A stretch of DNA of 64,000 bases, from the NCBI GenBank assembly GCA_964419545.1, contig CAYQQU010000025.1:1-64000 (forward strand), read 5' to 3'. Made by a program: the position numbers and the translations under genes. Positions 51,370-61,300 of this stretch are shown here, piece after piece. The stretch comes from CAYQQU01 sp964419545 (GTDB lineage Bacteria > Bacteroidota > Bacteroidia > Chitinophagales > Saprospiraceae). The stretch's first letter is position 1. Every line of letters begins with the position of its first letter. The notes under the pieces are model-generated. The model was not told the origin of the DNA. It saw nothing but the letters and a program-made list of their open reading frames with translations, and did no database searches.

Positions 51370-54300
51370 TTACCGCAACACCAGTACGTCTCCGCTCACC
51401 GTCGTGGTGCGCCCGTCGAGCAGGCGCAGGGTAAAGACGTAGGCGTAGACGCCGCTCTGCACCGGGTCGCCGCGGAAGGTGCCGTCCCAGCCCAGCATCT
51501 CGTCATTGGGCGGAAAACCGCGCCGCTCGTAGACTTTTTCTCCCCAGCGGTCGAAGATCGTCAGCTGATCGATCTGGTCTACCGAGACGCCGGCGAAGAG
51601 GGTGAAAAAATCGTTGAACCCGTCGCCGTTCGGGCTGAATACGTTGGGTACGAAGAGGCGGGGCGAAGGATCGACGATGATGAAGACGGTGTCGCTCGCC
51701 GCGCATCCGTTGGCGTCAAAGACGGTGAGGCTGTAATTGTCGCTGGCTATCGGGCGGATCGTCGTGGTCAGGCCGCTGAGGCTGTCGGGCGTCCAGGCGA
51801 TGCTGTCGGGGACGAAGTTGGGGTTGCCCGATAGCAAGAAACTTTCTCCCAATGCGATGGTTTCGTCATCGCCCAGGCTGACCGTCCGCTGGGGGGGCGA
51901 CATGAGGGAAAATGATTCGGTAAGGACGCAGCCGCGCGCATCCCGCACGTGGAACTCGTAGTTGCCCGGCAGTAGGCTATCGAGGCGCAGCGGCAAGGGC
52001 GGAAAGGGTAGGGGGCTGACCTCGCCGAGGGCGTAGGTGTAAGGCGGCGTGCCGCCGGCCACCGAATTGACGATGAGCTGGCCGTCATTGTCGCCGAAGC
52101 ACAAGGGAGAGGTCGGGGTAAGAGAAAAGAACAGCGGCTCGGGCTCGGTGAGCGTCACCGAGAGGCTGTCGATGCAGCCGCCCGCGTCGGAGACGGTTAC
52201 CCCGTAGACGCCGGCGCTCAGATCGGTGATGCGGTCGCCTTCCGCGCCGGTGCTCCATTCCGGCGGGCTGTAAGGCGGCACGCCGCCGCTGATGTTGAGC
52301 GTGAGGGCGCCGTCCTTATCTCCGGCGCAATCGAGGCTGTCGACGGTGAAGCCGAGCACCAGGCCGCAGCCACCCACCTCGATGGTGAAGTTACAGACCT
52401 CGGTGCAGCCGTTGGCGTCGGTGATCAGCAGCTCGTAGTCGCCCGGCGGCAGGTCGGTGATCTCATAAGTTGTCGGATCGGGTATGGAGGCGCTGCCGGC
52501 GGCCGGTCCGCCCCAGCTCAGCTCGTACGGCCCGACGCCTCCGGTCCATTCCGCGGCGCCGACGCCGTTGGCGGCGCCGGGCTGGCTGGCGTCTTCCACT
52601 ACGGAGCAAGCCAGCGTCAGTTTGGGCGGCTCCGTGACGGTCAATTCCAGGCTGTCGGTGCAGCCGTTATTATCGCTGACGGTCACACTATAGGTTCCCG
52701 GTCCGAGTTCGGCCGGGTTGGCGAGGTTGTCGTACAGGTCGTCGGACCAATCGAAAAGGAAAGGATCGGTTCCGCCGTCCAGGGTGATGGTGATGCTGCC
52801 GTCTTCTTCGCCCGCGCAACTGATATTTTGCACTTCTGCCGATATTTCCGGCGGCGCGGTCACGATCAGATCGATAAAATAGGGCGGCGATTCGCATACG
52901 CCGTTGCTCACGATGGCGGCTACGCTGCCGCCGCCGGTCTGAAAGGAAGCGGGGTCGGGGATGGGCGTCAACGGCAGGGGCGATTCGTACCAGGTGACGG
53001 GCAAGCCGGTCCCGGCGTTGATGGTCTCGTTGTATTGCGTCAGGTCGAAAGTGGCCTCTCCGTTCTCGTCGGCGCACTGCCCGGGAATAAATACCGGGAG
53101 GAAGGAGGGAACTTCGTTGATGATTACTACCATGGGTTCGCCGGAGGGGTCCAGGTTGTCGATGTCGCCGTCGTAGCCGCAGGCGTCGTAAGCGAGGATA
53201 TCGGCGATGGTGGCGGGCGCGCTGTTCAGAAAATCCTCGATGGTGATCGAGCCGTTGGTCTGGATGTAGGAATAGCCCCAGACGACGTAGGTTCCCGGCG
53301 CCAGTTCGGAAAAGTCGAAATCGCCGTCGAGCCGGTAGTCGATGATCGTATAATCGGGCGCGTCGTTCCCGGTGAGTATCCAGGCATATTCGAAGTTGAA
53401 GCCGGTGGCGTCGGGCGTCATTTCGTCGGGCTGATCGTAGCCGGCGCCGAAAGCGGCGAGGTCCTGGCCGAGGCAGAGCTGGAGAGGCGGCTGGGGGCTT
53501 GCGGCGTCGGCGGGCGGAGTGATATCGCCGGCGTCGGTATCCTGACAATCGGCGATCTCGCCGCCGTAGCTGAGCGTTCCGTCGGCCAGGGCCTGGATAA
53601 AGTCGGCGTTGGCCGCGCTATTGGGCGCGCCGGGCGTTTCGTTGCCGGCTACGGTGGGGTTGTCGTAGTTGGCGGGGTTCAGCCAGTTGTTATCCACGGT
53701 ATTGAGCAGTCGGGCTACGCGGCCGCTCTGGGTATCGTTGGGCAGCTCGAAGCTGATGGGATTGTCGGCGATCTCGGGCGCCAGCATGATCGACCCCCAA
53801 TAGATGGCCTGCACGACGGTCTCGCAGCGGTCGCGCACCTGCACCACGTCGCCGGGGTTGCGCAGCCCCACCTGCCAGCTCGACAGCTGGGCGGCCGGCT
53901 CGGTGCAGGGGCAGTACAGCGGTGAGAAGGTAGAAGGGTTGCTGTTGCAGCCGTCGATGCAGTCGGTATTGTGCGGGATGATGTACACGCCGTCGCCGTC
54001 GCTGTCTTCGGGGTCGTCGGGCGGCAAGGACGGGTTGGGATCACCGGCGTTGTAAACGACGAGGATGGCGCCCGGCGGCACGGCCCCGTAGCAGTCGCCG
54101 AAAATGAGGTGCCCCTGGGCGTTGCCGACGCCGGCGGCCGCGAAGTTGTTATCGTCGAGGATGTACCCCTGCAGGTCGACCGGCGCCGTGGGGTTGGCCG
54201 GCGCGCCGGTCACTACCAGTTCGATGTATTCCTTGACGCCGTTGGGGCCGTTGGATACCTCGTTGATCAGCAGGCCGCCCCGTTCCTGGGCAAAAGGCTG

Positions 54301-54375
54301 GTTGCCGACGTATTGCGCCCCGAGCGCAACCGGCAATAAAAAGAGTGCGAACCAAAGATTGCAAAGCCTAATCAT
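51370..54375 (-). CDS. Large secreted SprB-repeat protein with T9SS type B sorting domain
   Basis: The 1001-residue protein has a signal peptide (MIRLCNLWFALFLLPVALGA), then a lamin-tail-like segment (GGLLINEVSNGPNGVKEYIE, about residues 33-50 onward) and a middle region. About four SprB-type repeats follow, each with a C-x-G-x-x-D-G-x-x-x-x-x-x-G-G-x-x-P-Y/F pattern (ISCAGEEDGSITITLDGG; LDCAGDKDGALTLNISGG; PLCFGDNDGQLIVNS). The end is a CHU_C domain (NVFSPNGDGFNDFFT, FDRWGEKVYERR, GWDGTFRGDP). The relatives work in gliding motility or surface adhesion. Start ATG at 54375. Confidence 0.92.
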   Translation of the reverse strand: MIRLCNLWFALFLLPVALGAQYVGNQPFAQERGGLLINEVSNGPNGVKEYIELVVTGAPANPTAPVDLQGYILDDNNFAAAGVGNAQGHLIFGDCYGAVPPGAILVVYNAGDPNPSLPPDDPEDSDGDGVYIIPHNTDCIDGCNSNPSTFSPLYCPCTEPAAQLSSWQVGLRNPGDVVQVRDRCETVVQAIYWGSIMLAPEIADNPISFELPNDTQSGRVARLLNTVDNNWLNPANYDNPTVAGNETPGAPNSAANADFIQALADGTLSYGGEIADCQDTDAGDITPPADAASPQPPLQLCLGQDLAAFGAGYDQPDEMTPDATGFNFEYAWILTGNDAPDYTIIDYRLDGDFDFSELAPGTYVVWGYSYIQTNGSITIEDFLNSAPATIADILAYDACGYDGDIDNLDPSGEPMVVIINEVPSFLPVFIPGQCADENGEATFDLTQYNETINAGTGLPVTWYESPLPLTPIPDPASFQTGGGSVAAIVSNGVCESPPYFIDLIVTAPPEISAEVQNISCAGEEDGSITITLDGGTDPFLFDWSDDLYDNLANPAELGPGTYSVTVSDNNGCTDSLELTVTEPPKLTLACSVVEDASQPGAANGVGAAEWTGGVGPYELSWGGPAAGSASIPDPTTYEITDLPPGDYELLITDANGCTEVCNFTIEVGGCGLVLGFTVDSLDCAGDKDGALTLNISGGVPPYSPPEWSTGAEGDRITDLSAGVYGVTVSDAGGCIDSLSVTLTEPEPLFFSLTPTSPLCFGDNDGQLIVNSVAGGTPPYTYALGEVSPLPFPPLPLRLDSLLPGNYEFHVRDARGCVLTESFSLMSPPQRTVSLGDDETIALGESFLLSGNPNFVPDSIAWTPDSLSGLTTTIRPIASDNYSLTVFDANGCAASDTVFIIVDPSPRLFVPNVFSPNGDGFNDFFTLFAGVSVDQIDQLTIFDRWGEKVYERRGFPPNDEMLGWDGTFRGDPVQSGVYAYVFTLRLLDGRTTTVSGDVLVLR

Positions 54376-54583
54376 GAATGCTCGGATAAATTTTGTTTCG
54401 AAAGAAACCTATACTGTAGCCACTGTCGGACAGGGTGTGGAGAGAAAAAAGATTTCCGCAGTATGGCCCGGCGGAAAAACGAATGCCGTCATCTTTGTGT
54501 CTGGCGATTCAAAGATATAGTTGCAATTCAAGAACGGGAAGCGGCGAAGGGATATTGTTTGTAAAAGGGGTCGGATAGCCGCC

Positions 54584-55849
<1,266 letters not shown>

Positions 55850-56083
55850 TATCTTCTGCTTTGTGCTTTTTATTCGGGGTCAATTGTCGCAGGGAATTTA
55901 TCCTTTCGCGCTGTTCGCGCCGAATCAACCCTATTCAATTCAAGCGGCTAAGATCGGAAAAATTGCGGGGAATAACCAGGGGCAAATGGTTTCGGATATC
56001 AAATTTTGGCGTATTCGGCTGATAAAACCGGCCCGCTTACCCAAATTCCGCCGGCGCCGCGTATTTTTACGGGCCGCAAAGCA

Positions 56084-57043
56084 ATGTGCATGATGGAGGT
56101 TTCCGATTTTGAAATGCTGGGCAATCGCGTTCGCAAAATGCAACCCCACATCGGCAAGTGGGCCCGACGCCAGGGCATCAGCTGTTACCGGCTGTACGAT
56201 GCCGATATTCCGGAGTTTCCCCTCGCCGTCGACGTCTACGAAGATCACCTGCACGTCGCAGAGTACCGGCGCCGCGGCTCCACCGACGAGGCCGTACACC
56301 GGCAATGGCGCGCCGCCTGCCGCCAGACCCTCAGCGAGGTGCTCGGCATTCCCATGAACCGCATCTTCTACAAGGAAAGGCGCCCGCAGAAAGGAAAACA
56401 ACAGTACGAACGGCAGGAAGAACGTCGTTATGAGATAACGGCCTACGAAGACGGCCTGGCCTTCATCATCAACCTCAGCGACTATCTGGATACCGGCCTT
56501 TTTCTCGACCACCGGCCGCTGCGCCGGCAGGTGCGCGAACAGGCTATGGGCAAAAAGGTGCTCAACCTTTTCGCTTATACCGGCTCCTTCACCGTTTTCG
56601 CTGCCGCCGGAGGCGCGGTCGAAACCCTGACCATCGACTTGTCGCAGACCTACCTCGACTGGGCGCAGCGCAACCTGGAACAAAACCAACTCGCCGGACC
56701 GCAGCATACCTTCCTGCAGACCGACGTTACCGCCTGGCTTCGCGAGGAACCCGTTGCGACCCTCTTTGACCTCATTATCCTCGATCCGCCGACTTTCTCC
56801 AACTCCAAGCGCATGCGCTTCGATTTCGATATCCAGATCGAACACCCCTACCTCATCAACCGCTGCCTGCAACGGCTCACCCCCGACGGACGCCTTTACT
56901 TCTCCACCAATTTCCGGAAGTTTCGCCTGGAACCCGAACGGATCTGGCAAGGCGCCCAAATCGCGGATATCAGCAAAGCTACCGTACCCAAGGATTTTCG
57001 GAACCAAAAAATTCACTATTGCTGGGAGATAACAAAAAGGTAG
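56084..57043 (+). CDS. 23S rRNA guanine-N7 methyltransferase, RlmK part (separate protein)
   Basis: The 319-residue protein is co-linear with the C-terminal (RlmK) half of E. coli RlmKL, which makes m7G2069 in 23S rRNA. Features are RVRKMQPHIGKWARRQGISC, YRLYDADIPEFPLAVDVYED, NLSDYLDTGLFLDHRPLRRQ, the SAM motif NLFAYTGS (161-168) and the catalytic DPPTFSN (234-240). The RlmL half is absent, so the two activities are encoded separately in this organism. The TTG start at 56006 is rejected for the ATG at 56084. Confidence 0.85.
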   Translation: MCMMEVSDFEMLGNRVRKMQPHIGKWARRQGISCYRLYDADIPEFPLAVDVYEDHLHVAEYRRRGSTDEAVHRQWRAACRQTLSEVLGIPMNRIFYKERRPQKGKQQYERQEERRYEITAYEDGLAFIINLSDYLDTGLFLDHRPLRRQVREQAMGKKVLNLFAYTGSFTVFAAAGGAVETLTIDLSQTYLDWAQRNLEQNQLAGPQHTFLQTDVTAWLREEPVATLFDLIILDPPTFSNSKRMRFDFDIQIEHPYLINRCLQRLTPDGRLYFSTNFRKFRLEPERIWQGAQIADISKATVPKDFRNQKIHYCWEITKR

Positions 57044-57064
57044 GGTGGGCCCATAAAAAGCAGA

Positions 57065-57088
57065 ACCGGCTGCAACGGTGCAGCCGGC
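57065..57088 (+). terminator. Hairpin after the RlmK gene
   Basis: CCGGCTGCA (57066-57074) pairs perfectly with TGCAGCCGG (57079-57087) around a four-base loop, 22 bases after the stop. There is no T-tract, so it may stabilise the 3' end rather than terminate. Confidence 0.45.
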
Positions 57089-57132
57089 CGTACTTGCTAA
57101 TGGGATTATGAGATGCTGCTGCCGGAGACACT

Positions 57133-57196
57133 AGCGCTTTCGATTTTTGGGAGTTTTCCTCCGGTGGGGCAGCATTTAGGTGAGCGCTTTCGATTT
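57133..57196. repeat. Short direct repeat AGCGCTTTCGATTT, two copies
   Basis: AGCGCTTTCGATTT at 57133-57146 and again at 57183-57196. The segment between them and just before also forms an imperfect inverted repeat (ATGCTGCTGCCGGAG with CTCCGGTGGGGCAGCAT). Confidence 0.6.
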
Positions 57197-57381
57197 CACA
57201 CACTAAACTTTCTTATCTGGGGGGAGAAATAGCCTCTCAAACTCTTTACACTACAAATGTAAGGGGAAACGGGACGCCGTTCAAAGACAAAATTTGCAAC
57301 TTTTCAGTTGGTGAATCGCAGCAGCGGCAGGGGCTAAAGCGTCTCTTCGAGCGTAACTATTTGTTTAAAAGGGTTTTACGA

Positions 57382-57408
57382 ATATATAATTTATTAAAAA
57401 TTATATAT
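57382..57408. repeat. AT-rich perfect inverted repeat
   Basis: ATATATAATTT (57382-57392) and AAATTATATAT (57398-57408) are exact complements with a five-base loop. It is the most AT-rich segment of the window's right half. Confidence 0.7.
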
Positions 57409-57737
57409 GATTGGTTTTGTTTTTTCACCTTTGTTCAAAACAACGGATCTATTTATGCGAAAAAAAATTATCTGAAACCCGGTAACCGGGAAACTCGATC
57501 GGCGGAATGCGGGTAATGGGGAAGTGCCGCTCCGCGCAAAACCGAAATACAAGGCGGGTTGAGAACCCCTGATTTCCCCGTTTTCCCAAGAGTTGTTGTC
57601 TTTTTTATTGATCGTCAGGGATAAATAACGATCACTGCCGGAAGGCAGGCCCGATTGAGCGGAAAGGCGCAAACGTAAAAACAGCGTTTTTTTATAGCAT
57701 TTTTTTTTAATGGGTTTCCCTTTTATCCGGAAAGCAT

Positions 57738-57745
57738 TATATTTG
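57738..57745 (+). promoter_or_regulatory. -7 box upstream of the CUB/GEVED protein gene
   Basis: TATATTTG is a perfect TAnnTTTG, with TTT at 57718-57720 and no clear TTG. It lies about 608 bases before the ATG at 58353. Confidence 0.4.
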
Positions 57746-57937
57746 CCCCGACTTACCCATTAAAAGAAGTAACAATATCATGTTCCCGGTTCATTATATG
57801 AGACGGGAATGACCCAACCGGCTTCATCAATCACCTTTTATTTTTTGCCGGTTTCCCAACCCATTCACCAATCTGTTTTTACCAGCGAGAGGCAATCGCA
57901 GCGGTGCGTAGGATCAATGCGCGCCATAGTTTTTCCG

Positions 57938-57994
57938 TTAACCCGGAATATGCATGGATTCTCAATAGATTAATCCATGAAAAACCCGGGTGAA
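57938..57994. repeat. Dispersed inverted repeat, diverged copy
   Basis: TTAACCCGGAATATGCATGG (57938-57957) and CCATGAAAAACCCGGGTGAA (57975-57994) keep the outer parts of the perfect copy at 50575-50634 but differ in the middle. Confidence 0.65.
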
Positions 57995-58352
57995 CACCGA
58001 TTTCAACCGGCTGGCGGGTCGTCCGCACTTTGCCGGTTCTCATCGGTGTCGGTAGGAAAACTGCTGTGCGATTGCCTTTTCTTTTTGGTCCGTACCGGAA
58101 TAACGGAACCCGGGCTGCGACACGTCAATCACCCATTCGAAGATACTTCATTCGGAAGTCACACGGCTTCCCCAACAGGCTATTTACATTCCAGTCTTTT
58201 TGTGGCTAATCGCCATCTCTACAACGGATGGCTGCTGACTGTTGCGTTCCCGTCTATCTCCCCGGCGGGCGTGTGACCGGATTGCAAATTGCAAATGATT
58301 CATAATCCCCCATTTCCGTTTTAACCCTTTTTCAAACTTAAAGCTGTTATCC

Positions 58353-61300
58353 ATGAACTTACGTATTTTACTTTGGACAATGCTATTGGGGGCGCTGTTG
58401 CCTGTTTTACTCCCGGCCCAGGAGGTAAAACCGGCGCTGCCCGCCAACGCCGAATTGCAGTACCAAATACCGCTGACCGGAGTAGCCGCGCCCGTCGATC
58501 CGGTATTCCACCAGCCGGAGCCGGCTACCGAGGCGGAATGGGACGAGGTAACCCATCCCAGCATTCATAAACATTATGAAGAGGAAGAAGACGACGGGCT
58601 CGACAGTATCAAGCAGCTGATGCTCCAGCAGGTATTGGATGATACGGCGCAGTACCTCGACAACATCAACCTGCCGGGGCCGCAACCCGCTTTGTCCACG
58701 CCCAATGTGGAGCGCAACTTCGAAGGCAATTCCTACAACGGCTTTCGGCCGCCGGACAATGCGCTGGCCATTTCCGATGAGGGCTGGATCGTTTCCATCG
58801 TCAATTCCTCCATCAGCTTTTCGGATGAGAACGGCAACGTCGTGCTGAATTCTCAGCCCCTCGCCGATTATTTTTCTTTTCTCAACCTTTCCAGCTTCTT
58901 CTACGATCCGCGCATCTTGTACGATCCGGTGGATGACCGCTTCATCCTGGTTTGTCTGCACGGTATTTCGCCTACTACCTCGCGCATCATCGTGAGCTTT
59001 TCCCAGAGCCAGAATCCTTCCGACGGCTGGTGGACCTTCGTCTTCGAGGGCGACTTCCTCGACCAGAACCTTTGGCTGGACTACCCGCAGATCGGGGTGT
59101 CGAACGACGACCTCTACGTGTCGGGCAACCTATTTACCAGCAGCTTCAGCTATAGCCAGTCGGTCATCCTGCAATTCAAAAAATCCGACGGCTTTGCCGG
59201 CAATTCGCTGAGCTTCAACTACTGGGCCAACGTCACCGGCGGCAACGGCCAGCTCACCGGCAGCATCAAGCCCGTCGCTCACGGCTTCGATACGGGCTAC
59301 GGGCCAGGGATCTATCTGATCTCCTCGCGTTCGACCTGGGGCAATTCTATTCAGCTGCTCGATATTACCGCCGATTCGGACAGCAACCCGCAGCTCAACG
59401 CCTACAGCATTACCTGCCCGAGCTATCAGATCGGCAGCGACGCCCAGCAGCAGGGTACCTCCAAACTGCTCGACGTAGGGGACTGCCGCATCCAGATGGC
59501 GTATTACGACAACGGCGTCATTCACTACGTGCACCATAACGAGTACGCCAACGGTTACAACGGCATCCGCTACGGACGCCTCGACCTGGCCGACCTCACC
59601 ATCGACGCCGAGGATTACGGCCAGGCCGGTTATACCTACGCCTATCCGGTGATCGCGCCCTTCAGCGGCCCGGGCGGCGATGTCGTGATGGGCTACACGC
59701 ATTCCGGCAACGATATCTACCCGAACCTGCGGGCCCTGACCATCGACGCTGACTTTAACACCTCGGGCGCCGTGGCCGTAAAACTGGGGCAATCGCCCAT
59801 CGCACCCTCCGGGGACGCCGTGGAGCGCTGGGGCGACTATTCCGGCATCGCCCGTCGCCACAACGCCGGGGCGCCGACGATCTGGCTCTACGGCTGCTTC
59901 GGCAAAAGCAACAATTACGGCAACTGGATCGCCGAGCTGACCTCCGCCAACGCGGGCGGCGGTCAGGCCACCTGCACCGGCGGCAACGTACTGACGGCCT
60001 GCTCGGGCACCTTCGGCGACGGGAGCGGCTCGGCCGATTACGCCAACAACCTCAATTGTGACTGGCTGATCAGCCCCGCCGGCGCCGCGGCCGTTACCCT
60101 TACTTTTTCCAGCTTCAACACGGAACAGGACGCTGATTTCGTACGCATCTACGACGGGGTCGACGACAGCGCGCCGCTGCTCGGGGAATTCAGCGGCAAC
60201 AACCTGCCTCCCGCTGTTACCGGCGCCTCGGGCAGCCTGTTTATTACTTTTACCTCCAACGCCATCGGCGTGGGCGCCGGCTGGCAGGCCAGCTACGGCT
60301 GTTCGACGAGCGGCGGGGCCACCTGCAGCGGAACGACCACGCTCACCGACTGTGCCGGTTCCTTCGCCGACGGCAGCGGCAGCGACAACTATTCCAATAA
60401 TCTCGACTGCAGCTGGCTGATCAGTCCCGACGGCGCCAACTCGGTGACCCTCACTTTCGACGATTTCCTCACCGAGAACGGTTACGACTTCGTGCGCATC
60501 TACGACGGGGTCGACGACAGCGCGCCGCTGCTCGGGGAATTCAGCGGGCCTTCGCTGCCCGATCCGGTCACCGGCGCTTCGGGCAGCCTGTTCGTGCATT
60601 TCGATACCGACGGAAATACGGTAGCGCCCGGCTGGAGCGCCAGCTACACCTGCGATAACGGGCCCGCTTGCGGCCTGCCTACCGAAATATCGGTGGTGGA
60701 AACCGGATACGCCTATTTCTGGATCAACTGGCTGCCGCCGCAGAATTACGACTTCTACCGGGTGCGCTACCGCGAAGAAGGCGAGACCGACTGGACAGAG
60801 CTGGTGCGCTATTTCAATTACCATATTTCACTAAATAAAGAACCGTGCACCACGTACGAATGGCAGATCAAAACCATCTGTACGGGCGGTATCGAGTCCG
60901 ACTGGTCGCCCACCTATACCGTCACTACTGACGGCTGTGACGATACCGATTACTGCTACAGCTACGGCAATAGTTCGCAGCGCTGGATCGAGCGCGTACA
61001 ATTCGGGGGAATCGACAACACTTCAAGCAACGACTATGGGTACGCGAACTATACCGACGAAATGGCTACGATCGAACCGGGCGGCGCCTATCCGATCAAT
61101 GTTTCCGCCTTTTCCACCGTGCAGACGACGGTCGGACTGCGCGTCTGGATCGATTTCAACCAGGACGGCGACTTTGAGGACGCCGACGAAACGGTCCTGA
61201 CCCGGGCGGACGTCGATATCGACCTCGGCGAATCGAAGACGGTTACCGGCAGCATCAGCGTGCCCATCACCGCAGTGGGCGGCACGACCCGCATGCGCAT

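Larger units (their letters stand above)
57044..58352. other. 1.3-kb intergenic stretch without a recognisable gene
   Basis: It contains the hairpin at 57065, the direct repeats at 57133, the AT-rich inverted repeat at 57382, a TGATCGT/ACGATCA inverted pair at 57609-57634, a perfect -7 box at 57738-57745 and the dispersed repeat at 57938. Frames in this region, such as minus 57394-57672 and plus 57977-58276, show no family and no coding bias that I can see. A 600-base leader before the next gene or an uncharacterised RNA is possible. Confidence 0.6.

Noticed and set aside
52828..53925. 365-residue plus-strand ORF antisense to the SprB-repeat protein
   Set aside because: It mirrors a coding frame with signal peptide, repeats and CHU_C domain.
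55940..57016. 358-residue minus-strand ORF antisense to the RlmK gene
   Set aside because: RlmK motifs (NLFAYTGS, DPPTFSN) fix the plus strand as coding.
57977..58276. 99-residue plus ORF upstream of the CUB/GEVED gene
   Set aside because: Its start lies inside the dispersed repeat and the peptide has no recognisable pattern.
57044..58352. tRNA, tmRNA, 6S or RNase P RNA in the long gap
   Set aside because: I looked for cloverleaf arms, CCA ends and the conserved cores of these RNAs and saw none.
59130..60824. 564-residue minus-strand ORF inside the CUB/GEVED gene
   Set aside because: The plus frame has full domain content; the antisense frame is compositionally a shadow.
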